This document shows, piece after piece, positions 47,287-58,771 of a stretch of DNA of 64,000 nt. The position numbers and the translations under genes are program-made. How positions within the stretch are numbered: the first letter of the stretch is position 1; each line of letters opens with the position of its first letter. The DNA comes from Silene conica (lineage: Eukaryota; Streptophyta; Magnoliopsida; Caryophyllales; Caryophyllaceae). A model generated the notes under the pieces. It was given only the letters and a program-made list of their open reading frames with translations, had not been told where the DNA came from and searched no databases. Where the stretch lies: contig CM055315.2 of NCBI GenBank assembly GCA_029255685.2, positions 30,881,501 to 30,945,500 of the forward strand, written 5' to 3'.

Positions 47287-47988
47287 CAGAAACTTACAAG
47301 AATGCGCGCACCACGAACCTCCCCAAACCGAATCAGATATGGGAGGTAATCAGAGACTCGATCGAGTCAATTATCGCATCAGCAAGCGACGAAGTAGCGG
47401 CTGATACTGAGTAATCACGCAAGAACAGGATTAAGAGTCTTAACACGCGGAAAACAGAAATAACAACATGCGAAAAGTCTGAAATAAAATACAACAAAAC
47501 ACGAGTCGGGTTGCCTCCCGATGAGCGCTGGTTTCAGATAGGTCTCGCACGACCTTTTTAGCTGACCAAGTGGTTACTCACGAATGTACATAATCAAAAC
47601 AGCTCAGAGCCCTTAGAAGTCGGTCAAAAATTTGCCATGTGCTACACAAAAGCATAAGTAGCACCAGCAATTAATATGAGCAAATAAAAACAAAGTGAAA
47701 TACCGTATCACCTTGCTAAAATTTCTTTGACAGCTCCTGTAAAAATCAACCGAATAATTCCACCCTTTAGCTGAGGGTGGAACACCAAAGCTCAAATCAC
47801 AGGAAAACAGAGAGTTAGAGACCCCAGAAACATTTAACAATGAAAACACATGAGTAGAAATAACCTGCTTAGACGGGTATTCTACGTGAGGTGGATTAGT
47901 CCAGTGTGTAATAGGAGAAGGTGGGTAGTCATCCCAAATGCAAGGGGCGGTAAAGTCAAATGTGTTAACGGGGTCATCTATAACATAC
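47287..47988 (-). other. Athila-like sequence between CACTA and the gag remnant
   Basis: Non-coding, minus orientation. Around 47500-47560 it matches, reversed, the post-integrase segment of the other Athila element (gtcgtgcgggacct, gggaggcaacccg). Near 47320 it contains the reversed tttggggagg motif. No gene. Confidence 0.6.
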
Positions 47989-48543
47989 TCATCTATCATT
48001 ATCATATGAGTCCCATTTCACCTCTAGACTTTCCAATCGCCCATCCTCACTCTCCTCATCGCAAGACTCGTCACGAAAGGGATTCTCTATAGGGTCCCTC
48101 AAGTCTTCCTCACGTGGCTCTATATCTGTAAAAGTATCATAGAGAGGTCCTAGATCATCCTCAAAGAAGAGATTTTCAACTAAGTCTATGGTACCCTTCT
48201 CTATGGTTCCGTCAACGTCATTTTCATTCTGTAAAACGGTTTCTACGCTCTCACCCATCCCCTCATCCATGTCTGACCGAAGTGAGAAAGTGGGTTTTAT
48301 ACTCTCAATGGCAAACCAGTCAAAGAATTCCAAAAGCTTATTGACAGGTTTCCCACTGAAATCTCCCTTACCTATTGAGCTGAGGTAAGATCGTGTAGGG
48401 TCATTCATACCCCGGATGACAGACAAGCAAATCTGGAGGACAGTCAAGGTTCCATAATTCAACGTATCCAGCCACTCCTCGAAACTGTCTATGTAAGCAC
48501 CCAATGATTCGACTTCACCCTGTGGAAACTGGATGTAAGACAT
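47989..48543 (-). pseudogene. gag: Athila-like gag remnant
   Basis: Frame of about 184 residues beginning 75 bp after the PBS. SYIQFPQGEVESLGAYIDSF and LSSIGKGDFSGKPVNKLLEF resemble the central retrotransposon gag region of Athila/Tat elements (the Gln-Gly-Glu-x-Glu-Ser-Leu and Gly-Ala-Leu-x-Gly-Lys-type stretches). The rest is an acidic linker. No zinc knuckle. A remnant of a dead element. Confidence 0.55.
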
Positions 48544-48617
48544 TAGAATGGCCTCAAGGAAACGAAGTTCCTTGAGACATAAGACAAACTAAATAAAACA
48601 AATAGAAATACGTCACC

Positions 48618-48635
48618 TCCCCGACAACGGCACCA
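48618..48635 (-). promoter_or_regulatory. primer binding site, Asp-tRNA type, of the reversed Athila-like element
   Basis: On the minus strand TGGTGCCGTTGTCGGGGA, two bases from the Asp-tRNA complement usual for Athila/Tat elements, and five bases inside the LTR boundary. Confidence 0.85.
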
Positions 48636-48640
48636 AAATT

Positions 48641-50183
48641 TGACACGGCTCTCGCAACCCTATCAAAAATAACCAACTGGCCTAACTAATATAGCAAGGA
48701 AGTCGGGATCGTATCCACAGGGAAACAGATAGAAAATCTAAATGCTAAACTAAAGTCTGTCGTAGTAACCGAATTTGGGGGTTTTGATTGTTGTTTTGAC
48801 TAAACTAAAAGTAGTGAAGGAAAGAGAGAGAAAAAAAAACGTAAAGAAAAGAGTATAAAAATATAAGGGAGAGAAAACTAGGATAGTCGGTTCACCAATA
48901 AAAGTGTAACGATTGGGGTTTAGGTCGCAGATCAGTCGCAATTATCGGTCTAAGGGGTAGTGAAAAGGTCCTCTCAGATCGTTATTCGCCCTAAAATGCT
49001 TCTAGCGGGCTCTCGCAACTTACTAGGGCACTCTAATGTTTGTAGCAAGTCTAACCCTCACCAGGCTTTCGATCTTAGGTCGGGGTTTTACAAAATCAAC
49101 TAATCAATTATGCGCATTAATTGACTAATCGCTATTAAATGCTACAATTAACAATAGAGACTTACAATTACGAACTAGTCTAAACCTAATCAAGATTCGT
49201 CACAAATACATTGGATCACCTATATCCTAGTCAAGGAAATTAGCTATGCATAAAGAGGTTAACAATCGAAATGAAAGGAATATCTAAAGGGGAAATCATG
49301 ATCGCGAGATAAGTAGAGATTAATAATGACAAGAGAAAATAAGAGCAAAGAAATAAGATTACCAATAATCTAAAAGGCGTTGAGTACAGAATTCCGGAAG
49401 ATTAGATCTTACAAGTTTGAAGGAGAAATAAAATGAAAACTACTGAATTAAAAGTTTATCTGAGGAAAAAGTAAAGTGACGGAGTAAAAGTGAAAGATCA
49501 AAGATAAACTGATACAAGCTGCTCTTCACTCTTTTTAAACGTGATTAACTGACTAAACATCTGATAACTTAATGGGCTTAGGTTAAAATGGGTATCGGGA
49601 ATTAAAATCAGGTCGATCGACCAGATTCTGGTCGATCGAATAACCAACCGACCATATATGGTCGATAGACCAAATAGCCAGTCGATCGAATTAGTAATCG
49701 ACCATATATGGTCGATTGACTATATATGTCGAACAGATTTCCTGCAATGCGCACTGAACTTCAAACGGCTGCCATTTCTTCGTTACTTAGGAAAATCAAG
49801 CGTTTTTGGTGGCTTTGGAAAGCTAAGAGGATAATCTTTCATCTCCAATTTTAATCACTCGATTATCATTTCTAGAACTTGAGTTATGTCTCTTCAAAGT
49901 AGGCACTAGCGGTGTGAAGCTCTTCTTTCGCTCGATAGACTTTCATTACTTCTACGCGCATCTCAAGATGGTAGTAACAAGCTTCGAATCAACTCTTCTC
50001 CTAAATGCATGCATGGAGACATGTTTTAGGCTTGATTGTGATATTCTCCGGCTCATATCTGCAAATAACACAAGACAAACCAAAGTAGACTATTCGGGCA
50101 ACATTTGTAGTAAAACACTACGAAATAAGCATGGAAATGCATCCTAATATGGCCTAAAATGTCTATATAAAATGCATGCATCA
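48641..50183 (-). repeat. 5' LTR of the reversed Athila-like element
   Basis: 1,543 bp, + strand TGACACGGC ... GCATGCATCA. Minus-strand start and end are similar to the LTR at 23375-24628. A cluster of GGTCGATCGACC-type palindromes lies at 49611-49721. The + side is followed directly by LARD LTR sequence (gtgaa...). Confidence 0.8.
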
Positions 50184-51252
50184 GTGAAGTTTATCAATAG
50201 TTCGTTTTCTGTGTTCGGTTATTTAATTGAAGTTAGTTATAAAAGTAATAAAGATGAGTTAGTCAAGTTAATTGCAGTAGTCGTGTTTAATACGGTCTCG
50301 TTAAGCGTAATATATTATTTAAATAGTTATTTTAAATAATTGATATATTATATTAATTTGCGTAATTGTATTAGTTAGTGATTACGTATATTATATTTGT
50401 TAGGTGACGATTGTGAGGTGGCATAATTTTGTTTACCTGCTGGCTTGCTATTGGATTTTATTGCTATCTAGGTAGGATACACTGCCACTATACTATTGTT
50501 ATATGATGTGAATGGATGATGAGTGTATGATGTGGATGATGAGCATGAATGATATGAGTATGATATATATATGGTTATGATGGATTATTATTACCGTTGC
50601 ATTCATAAGTATGATTACTATTGTTGTTGCATTCATGAGCATGGCATATGCATTGGTTACTGAGAAAGATATGGATCAGATATTGTTATGATATAAAGCC
50701 CAGGGTGGTCTGTAGGCCAGGCCTGGTGTCTGCAGGCCAGGCCTGGTGTCTTCAACTTTATGCTGGAAATCGACGACGGTCGATGATACTCTGCCGGGAG
50801 GTTCGGTATGGGTTGGTGCAAGGTTTTGAGATTGAGATTGAGATTGAACTCGAGCATATCATGGCATTTGCATATCATTATTAGTTGCATTATGATTTTG
50901 CGATATCCTACTCAACCGCAAGGTTGACAGTGTATTTGTGTGACACCTACGATGATCCGGAATGGAGAGTAGATTCTACAGGCCAGAGACAGATGGATTA
51001 TGAGCTTGGGCATGGAGAGAGGCATGACTTGGACTTACTTAGAATTAGATCACATACTTAGATGTTATCAGTTGTACTTTTATTCTATGCGTAGTAATTG
51101 TAATTTCAAAAGTTTGAATTTAATCAGTTTTATATAAAGTACTTTGGTTTGTTTTACTTTGTTATTCACTACCTCGGACATTCCGAGATGGTAACAACTC
51201 TATTTATTTGAGAATGTCTTGCTAAAGGCTCTTAAATAAATGGGGGTGTACA
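50184..51252 (+). repeat. 3' LTR of the LARD-like element, last part
   Basis: Matches about 26845-27890 with a few percent differences and ends ...GGGGGTGTACA. Small frames within it are also present in the 5' LTR and are not genes. Confidence 0.85.
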
Positions 51253-51330
51253 CCCACCTTGGGTCCGATCCGACATTTTCATTACTTCTGTCGCTCTCCG
51301 ATCTAACTCTCTATCTCTTTCGCTAGTCAT
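51253..51330 (-). pseudogene. exon-like fragment of the disrupted locus
   Basis: Minus-strand frame MTSERDRELDRRATEVMKMS... entered through a good 3' splice site (TGATGCAG at 51338-51331). It abuts the LARD-like LTR at 51252. The coding-like piece at 25013-24629 lies on the other side of that insertion, so both probably belonged to one locus. Charged, Arg/Glu-rich; no family recognised. Confidence 0.4.
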
Positions 51331-51518
51331 CTGCATCATTAAAATAAAAATGTTCAAAGACATATTCAAATACTAAACAAATAAAATGCAAATTTAAATT
51401 AACAAAATAAAAACATCTTAACAAAAATAAAATAATGAAATTAAATGAAAATTTAACAAATAAAATGAAAATTGAAAACTAACAAAAATATGAAAATTTA
51501 AATTTAAAAAAATAATTC

Positions 51519-51721
51519 ATAAACCCTAAACCCTAACCCTAAACCATAAACCATAACCCTTAACCCTAACCAAAACCCTTAACCCTAACATCACCTAAAC
51601 CGTAACCCTAACCTAAACCTTAACCGTAAACCTAACCTAAACCCTAAACAGTAACCCTAACCTAAACCCTAAACTGTAACCATAACCTAAACCCTAACCC
51701 TAAACCCTAACCTAAACCCCA
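51519..51721. repeat. interstitial telomere-like repeat
   Basis: About 200 bp of degenerate CCCTAAA units (aaccctaa, taaaccataa, cctaaccgtaa), the plant telomere motif in the CCCTAAA orientation on the + strand. Degenerate units imply age. It would lie inside the proposed intron 52558-51331. Confidence 0.9.
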
Positions 51722-51800
51722 ACCCATGGTCCACACAATGAACATCAATGTCCACCCATGGTCCACACGTTGAACATCAATGTCCAACCCATGGACAGAC

Positions 51801-52004
51801 ATTGATATTCAATGTGCAGCCATGGGAAGGACTATGAGTTCTAATGTGCAGCCATGGACGCACATTGGGACTCTTTGTCCATCCATGGTTCTCACATTGA
51901 TATTCAATGTCCAGCCGTGGGAAAAACTATGAGTTCTAATGTGCAGCCATAGACGCACATTGGGACTCTTTGTCCATCTATGGTTCTCACATTGAATATC
52001 AATG
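51801..52004. repeat. 95-bp minisatellite
   Basis: Copies begin at 51801, 51896 and 51991 (attgatattcaatgt / attgaatatcaatg), exactly 95 bp apart, each containing smaller catgg/cacattg words. A related irregular array of ccatggtccacac units precedes it (51724-51800). Confidence 0.85.
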
Positions 52005-52558
52005 TTCCACCCTGGTTCTCACATTCATATTCATTGTTCATACCCAGGCCACACTACCAATCTCATTGTCCAACCATACGACCTTCAACATTCATCCTTG
52101 CCCAGAAATTTTGACATTTTCGACACAAATTTCGACATTTCTGCCCTTATTTTTCGACATTATTACATCCCAGATTTTCGCCATTTTACATCCCAGATTT
52201 TCGCCCTTAATGCCCAAATTTTCTCCCAAAATCAACATTCAAATTACTACTTATTCAACAATTACTAGCTATTCAACAATTAACAACATTACAATTCATA
52301 AATTACTACCTATTCAACAATTAACAACACTACAATTCATAAACTAAACATATAATTACAACAAAAATCAAACAAATTATTACCTAATTCAAATTTCACA
52401 AAAACTCATATTACAACCACATTTGTAACAAAATTAAAGCTACTAATCACATATTCATATCAATATATCATTTACAAACTTATTTTAGTAACAATTTGGC
52501 CTTTGAAACATTAATTTAACATTGAATCAGCAAATTTCGAAAAAAAAAAGAAACTTAC

Positions 52559-52850
52559 GGGGGTTGTTTGCGCCGGTAGTGGCTGTGCGCCGGGCGTCGT
52601 CGTCGATCGTCGTGGGTCAGGGTGGTCGTGGGTGGTGGTGGGGCAAGGTGGTCATGGTTGGTGGTGTATGGGATTGTTGATATTGTTTGGTATTGTTGAG
52701 ATATTGTTTGGGTTTGTGTTCAACGTGAGAGAGAGCAGGAGAGAGACCAAGGGTAGATGTCGTCTTTTTTCTGAAAAACGCCGTCCACGTTTACTAAAAT
52801 GTCGTCTACAAAACCTAACCGGGTTGATTTTCTTATTGTTTTTCAAGTAT
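52559..52850 (-). other. possible first exon or leader of the disrupted locus
   Basis: On the minus strand a CT-rich leader-like stretch (52760-52690: tctctctcctgctctctct) is followed by a GC-rich segment ending in CAACCCCC|GTAAGTTT, a consensus 5' splice site at 52559/52558. With the acceptor at 51331 it would define a 1,228-bp intron. Composition matches the fragments at 51253 and 24629. I recognise no protein family. Low confidence that all three are one gene. Confidence 0.35.
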
Positions 52851-52899
52851 TTGGGTCTAGTAAAAGCATTAGGTATATATGGTTGACCATGAATTTAAT

Positions 52900-53268
52900 T
52901 GGTATCACAATTCCGTCGCACATCATCCATTCCATGCCAATTTTATCTATATAATTGCAAAATCATTTAGAAGGCTCTGGTAGAGCCACGTCATCAACCC
53001 AATTTTTTTTCAAATTCATCGTGGTGGGACCCAAAAAGTTGTATAATGATTTTAATTTGAAATAACTATATGAAATAGGAGTTTTACAATGATTACGTAA
53101 CACTTTTGATATAAATTCGTAACATGAATTTCTATGAAAACTGTCAATATGTATAACATGAACTTAAATATTATATAAAAAAATATAATAATTTCGAACG
53201 GCGTCTGTCTAGAACTATTACATAACAATTTATACTCAATACATAATTACAACAAACAATAATAATTA
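52900..53268. other. AT-rich intergenic DNA
   Basis: No gene, RNA or repeat recognised. Confidence 0.5.
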
Positions 53269-53277
53269 ACAATTTAC

Positions 53278-53398
53278 CGAGGATGTCTTAGTCTAGTGGT
53301 TAAGACAGAGGTATTGTGGACAATAGGTCCCAGGATCAAATCCCCCCTCCCTTATTGTAATGCGACTAAGTGCGCGCTTCATTGAACCAAAAAAAAAC
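53278..53398 (+). mobile_element. short tRNA-derived SINE
   Basis: Pol III box A-like ttagtctagtggttaag and box B-like ggatcaaatcc about 45 bp apart, ending in an A-rich tail. Flanked by acaatttac (53269-53277 and 53399-53407). About 120 bp. It is not a tRNA gene: no cloverleaf acceptor stem. Confidence 0.8.
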
Positions 53399-53407
53399 AC
53401 AATTTAC

Positions 53408-55252
53408 AGTAATCGAAAAAAAAACTGTGGCGACAATACTAAATTAAAAAAACAATAAAAATAACTTGATATTAATATAACAACTAGGAATAGTTTACAA
53501 ATTAATATCATCAATTAAAATATTTTGTGAAAATCAAGTCATAAACAAAAATGTATAAACGTTAGATATAAAACAAAATCGAATTTTGATAAAAAGTGTA
53601 TAGACGTTAGATATAAAACAATATTTATGAACATTTATAATTTAATTCCGATGATACATACTTACAATAATACGATTTGAAAACAGGCCAAAAGCTAGTC
53701 GATGTATTTGAATCATGTGTACCCGTGTTTTGATTAGAGGAAAATTCGTGTAGTTACTCAATGTTCGTTCTTCCGATTTGTCTCATCTACGACTACAATT
53801 AACAAATTACTTGTTTTAACCTCAAATTATCATCGAAAATTGGAAAAAAAAAGATGATTTAATTTGAGAGGTTGTTGGGTTATGATTTGAAAGAATTAGG
53901 TTTTGAGTTTTTTTGATAGGGGTATTTTCTTTATTAAAGCAACAACCACAGTGCTGACGTGTCAGCCTGTGGTTAATTGCATTTTTTTTTTCAAGTGAAG
54001 GGGTCCACCCATGTTTAGCAAATTATTTTTATAAATTTAAAAGCGACCATGTCAATTGTCAAGTGCAATATCGAGCAATAAGTAAAATTACGAGTATATA
54101 ATTACATAATTTGATATAATGCAATCATATAAATTAAGAATATTTTGGAATCACATAGCCAAAACATATTATGTACTCCAAATTCAAAATTACAGCAAAA
54201 AAAATTACTTTGTACTAAGGGAATAGATAACTAATGTATCTTCATATTTAAAATTTAATCAAAGCGAATGATAAAAAAGCAAAAACACAACAAATTTACA
54301 GATCTACTTCCAAATTTATAATTACGATTGAGGATAAAAAATTACAATATTACTTAAATAGAATTAAAGAAATAGGGCTAAGAAATCATGTATAGTGAAT
54401 ATATAAATTTGAGTAATTATTTTAACAAATTAAGAATTAAGATATCTTTCTATTAAGTGAGAAAAAATACAAAAATAAATGAAAAGAGGATCATACAAAA
54501 TGCAAAAGTATTCCCTAAAACAATGATAAGTAAATGAACAAAATGCAAAAGTAAATGAACAAAACTCGAGGTATGTTTAAAAATGTTAAAAAATACTTGA
54601 AATTTGAACAATTATTTAAAATAAAGCTGAAAAATAAAATATTTAATGTTTTGAGTTGGATTTGAAAGTATTTGTCAAAATGATGTCCACGTAGACTCGG
54701 TTTTTCAACCTGAAACACGGAAGAAACACGCTATTATATTACTAGTGGCGTGTCTATACTTTATATTGAGTATGAAAATGCAAAATGTAAAATAGAGTAA
54801 GAAAGACACGCATTTTGTACAGGTATACATAGTAGACATGCATTTTGTACAGGTATAAAATTAAACATGGTTATCATTGATTATAACAATGTTTATTTTT
54901 ACGCCATTATTTTGTTTTGGGTGCAAAGGTTGAGAGGGTTTATGAAAAGGCGATTATATAATTATTTGTGAGTTGTGAATAGGAGTGTTTAGTGTTGAGG
55001 TTTTGGGCCAAGCATGATTAAATTTAAAACCGGCTAAATAATATTTGATATATATGTGAATAAGACAAATATTTTGTTACACCTTAATTCCTAATGCATT
55101 TAGTTTTTGTCTTATTTATCATATTTAACCCGTTTCAGGCTTAAAATGGATACTTATGTTTTAAACGAGAATTTTTGTCATGAAAATTAGTTAAAACAGT
55201 TGTCCATTATTTTAATTGTTTGTTTATGTAGACTTGTAGAGTAATAGTATAG
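53408..55252. other. AT-rich intergenic DNA
   Basis: About 1.8 kb with no supported gene. The only long open frames are short and AT-driven. Confidence 0.5.
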
Positions 55253-55263
55253 TATAAATGAAT

Positions 55264-55457
55264 CACAAATTCTTATTTGCAACGACACTATCCGTCACAA
55301 GCTTGTGACGCATGCCGTTTTCTCTCACAAAATACCCACTTTTTCTCTCTCTCCAACACTATTTATGTGGTCCCCTTTTTCCACTAACACATTTTGTATC
55401 CATTTTATCTCACAAAATATCCGTCACAAATGGTGACCCGTTGCAAGCAAGACTTAC
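55264..55457. mobile_element. MITE, probably Mutator-type
   Basis: 194 bp with imperfect terminal inverted repeats (ttcttatttgcaacg at left; reverse of cgttgcaagcaagac at right) and internal ccgtcacaa words on both sides. Flanked by tataaatgaat (55253-55263 and 55458-55468). A target duplication of 9 bp plus chance extension would fit MULE-derived MITEs; 11 bp is unusual, so the superfamily is uncertain. Confidence 0.65.
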
Positions 55458-55468
55458 TATAAATGAAT

Positions 55469-56160
55469 TACGTGTACAATCTTTCTAGTAAAAAAAAGTT
55501 ATTTTTTTATCAAAGAGATATAACATCTTTATTCTTCCATATAATATGTCTTATTATATTTTAATAAAATTCATGAATGAAATAATGTTAATGTTAACGT
55601 TCACTTTTTATTTATTATATATCTATATATATGATAATATCAATATAATTGTTCGAGTGTTTGACTACATAGTTCTAAACATGTATGGGTTACAAATTTT
55701 CATTTTTGTTCTGTTTTCCTAATCTATATAATAACATAAAAAGGCATGTTGAGTGCCTCATTGATAAGTATTTGTATTTTCTAGCTTATGGTAATGCCAC
55801 ATCACACCCTTCTAAAATTACCAAAATAACCTTCGACAAAATTCAAATTTCCTACAAAAATGTCATATTTTATAACATACAAGATGAAGCAAATCAAAGG
55901 ACATCATTATTGTTCAAATTAAATATGTGATTAAATATTCATTAAGCTAAAAAAATATAAAGTCTTCTATAAATTCACATCTAATTAGGTGCCATGATTT
56001 ATAATTAAAATTGACATTTGAATTTATAAAATTAATATATATAAAATCTTATTATAATGATAAACTAAATATATTAAATTAATGTGATGTGGCAAAAATT
56101 AATTGTGACATGACAAAATTTTATTATGACATGACAAAAATTATTGTGATGTAACACTTA
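55469..56160. other. AT-rich intergenic DNA
   Basis: No gene. A second tctatataataacat word at 55721 resembles a Helitron 5' end and could be an alternative start of the element that ends at 59352. Confidence 0.4.
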
Positions 56161-56269
56161 TCTATATAATATTAAACTAACCCCTTTCATATACACATAA
56201 ATTAATTATTCATATTAAATATTTGACGAGATAACAAATTTTAAAAGTGATGTTACCTCTACAAAAATG

Positions 56270-58160
56270 GCACGACGATAATAAACTCCGCTACAACGCT
56301 ATATTAAAAAAAGACTAAGAATTTTACTAGCTTACGTGTCATTTAAAAATCATCTCCAAATATTATGAGTCACATGTTTACAAGTACAAAAAATTTAAAA
56401 ATATTAGTTACAAACTCAAAAAATAAATTAATACAAACCTTTTAGTTTCACTCACAACTTTGGTTCTTAATCTATCATATTCTATTTAACATGTAATTTT
56501 TTTTTTATTTAATGGTGTGTTTTTAAGGATCATTATTATACTTTATAGTTATGTTATCTTAATTTTTATAACTTTTCATTCACAACTTTTCTTCTTCCCC
56601 CTAAATAAATTGAAATTAATATAAGAAATAATTACCAAAATGATCTTATATAACTATGACACTAATCCTAATTTTTATTTTTATTTAGAAAGTTGGTAGG
56701 TAAAGTATAAATAAATAAATAAATAAATTCTTTCGCTTTTTATCTTTTTATGTTTTGAATAAATAGTTAGAGTTAGAATCTAATTTAATTATCATTTTGT
56801 GTTTGTACTTAAATTTCAGGAGAGTAACATTTTTACATATCAATAGCATTATATGGAATTGGAAAATAATGGTAATAGATCTTCTTTCAACTTTTCTTTT
56901 GGTTTGAATACTTTTTCGTTTTGTCAAGTTTTCATTTTTTACTATGGCGTGTGGCGTGTGCAGTATAAAATGGTAGTATGAATCTCTCATATATGGTGAC
57001 ATGTTATATTATATATTATAACCCTTAATTTATTAATAGACAAATTTTATAAATTGTATTGCACTGTTTTTCACTATTTCACGCAGTTTACTTTTCCATG
57101 TAAAATTTCTAATTCTATTTTGTATTTTGTCAAATAGGTTAGAAATCAAATATTTTGGTTGAAGTGGGGAAGTATGCTACAAATATGCCAATCTAACCTT
57201 TTAATAGCGTCATATAGTGAGTAAATATTATAGTTATCGGTTGTAATGCAATGCTCATTCTCCAATTCTTATTTGAACTTTGAATACTTTTATTTTTTTA
57301 AGTCATTTTTCCCCACCTAATATACTCATTTAGCACTTGCAATGTATATTTTGCTTCGAGATTTATTTTTATTTTTAATTTGTGTATATTTTATTTTCAC
57401 ATGAATCAAGAAAATTAATAGTTCTGAAGAATTATAATAGTATTGTTATGATTGTAATATTGGATGAATTAAAATAAAACAACTATGCTTAAATTGTACA
57501 AAATATTTTTGAATCATATTATATATGTTTTATAATTATATAGATTATGTCATTTGAGAAAATGTGCAGTGAGTTTTGCTAATTTTCCACTACTAAATTG
57601 ACAAATCCACTTCTAAAGTTTTACTCCTTACCTTTTTCTCTCACTATTATTATACTTTACATATTATCATAATTTTTTGTCTACATTCACAAAAATATTC
57701 TTCTCTCGAATATATTGTTGAAATTTATACAAGCAAAAATTAATTACACATTTGATTTTATGTAACTATCACAAAAATCATAATTTTCATCTATAAAATC
57801 CCTTTAAAGGGTAAATCCTCTACAATATTATATAAAAAAATAATACTAAATATCTCACTAAGTCACGTGTCATTTAAAATTCTTTTCAAATGCTATGAGT
57901 CACATGATAAGTACAAAAGTATATATAAAAAAAATATTAATTGCAAACACAAAAATTAAATTAATACCGACCTCTTATTTTCCATTCACAACTTTGGTTA
58001 TTAATCTATAATATGTATTTAAAATATAGTAATATCTTTTATTTAATGGTATATTTGTTAGTCACCATTATTATAATTTGTAATTTTTTTATCTTAATTT
58101 TTTATCTTCCCTTTTATCCAGAAAACTTTTATTATTTCCCTAAATAAGTTGTTGAAATTA
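56270..58160. repeat. diverged direct repeat inside the Helitron-like element
   Basis: About 340 bp at 56270-56640 recurs at 57820-58160 in the same orientation with perhaps 70-75% identity by eye: both share cttacgtgtcattt/gtcacgtgtcattt, gagtcacatg, ttcacaactttggtt, atttaatggt and ccctaaataa words in order. Confidence 0.7.
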
Positions 58161-58510
58161 AAGCGACAATTAGTGGTACAAATTAGACTATAAATATATT
58201 ATATGAGTTAGCATTAAATTGATAAGCTATATAAAAACTTTCATCCAAGTAAATGATATATAAAAATCATTTCACTTCACCAATCTTTTTGCCTATACGT
58301 TGAAAATTCATTGAAATGACAAGGAGGATGTTAAGATGATTTTTGTACACGTATTTGCTGAAAAGGTTCATTGTATTTAAGAAATTAAACACTGATTTTT
58401 AGCCTGATTAGTAAGACGAAAATAAATTGTATTTTAACATAGCGCTTTCAGTCTATGTATTATTTATATCGTCTTTAATAGACTAAAAACAATATGAAAA
58501 GTGATAAAAT

Positions 58511-58771
58511 GCCCGCAAGGGTGGAGTCTAGTGGTTAAAACTTGGGCCACATTCCCAAGGGTCTTAGGTTCAAGCCTCACCAAGAGCGATCTTGGGGGGT
58601 AAATTGGCTTGAGGCTATGCCTTCTAGATTTCGAGCCTGTCACCCCCGTAAAAAGGGTGGTTAACCTAGTGTACGTGGTTTGCAGGCTATCACGTATGCT
58701 CGGGGGTTTACCCAGTGCACACCAAAGGTAGCGGCTGCGGGTTCCCACGTCATTCAAAAAAAAAAAAAAAA
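58511..58771 (+). mobile_element. tRNA-derived SINE with long A-tail
   Basis: Box A gagtctagtggttaaaac and box B ggttcaagcctc, a body with gctcgggggtttacccagtg and gcggctgcgggttccc, then about 18 A. Flanked by a 14-bp target duplication aaaagtgataaaat (58497-58510 and 58772-58785). The perfect long duplication suggests a young insertion. It sits in the Helitron-like element. Confidence 0.92.

Larger units (their letters stand above)
40569..50183 (-). mobile_element. reversed, reduced Athila-like element with nested insertions
   Basis: On the minus strand: a 1,543-bp LTR (50183-48641), an Asp-tRNA-type PBS, a gag remnant (48543-47989), then sequence equivalent to the region after integrase and the 3' UTR of the Athila element at 16163-24628. 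No RT or integrase motifs are seen, so it was non-autonomous or is reduced. Its 3' LTR is not present. A reversed solo LTR (41659-43819) and a CACTA element (44146-47286) lie inside it. It is broken and inactive. Confidence 0.75.
25014..51252 (+). mobile_element. large LTR element without protein genes (LARD-like), twice interrupted
   Basis: 5' LTR 25014-27890 (2,877 bp, TGTAATACCCC ... GGGTGTTACA), an initiator-Met type PBS at 27894, and a 3' LTR starting at 39878 after a polypurine tract. The 3' LTR is found in two parts (39878-40568, 50184-51252) around a reversed Athila-like copy. Flanks cctac (25009-25013) and cccac (51253-51257) fit a target duplication with one change. Net interior without the nested gag-only element is about 2.7 kb and contains no recognisable gag or pol. 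LTR style (long, TGTAATACCCC start) is common in plant gypsy elements, but without pol the superfamily is inferred only. Confidence 0.8.

Noticed and set aside
27333-50890. Similar small frames at 27333-27527 and 50657-50890
   Set aside because: They are the two LTR copies of the LARD-like element, with no sign of coding constraint.
53278-53398. Possible tRNA gene
   Set aside because: Only box A and box B are conserved; no acceptor stem or anticodon arm, an A-rich tail and flanking duplications make it a SINE.
58464-58757. 97-residue minus frame
   Set aside because: Antisense of the SINE at 58511-58771.
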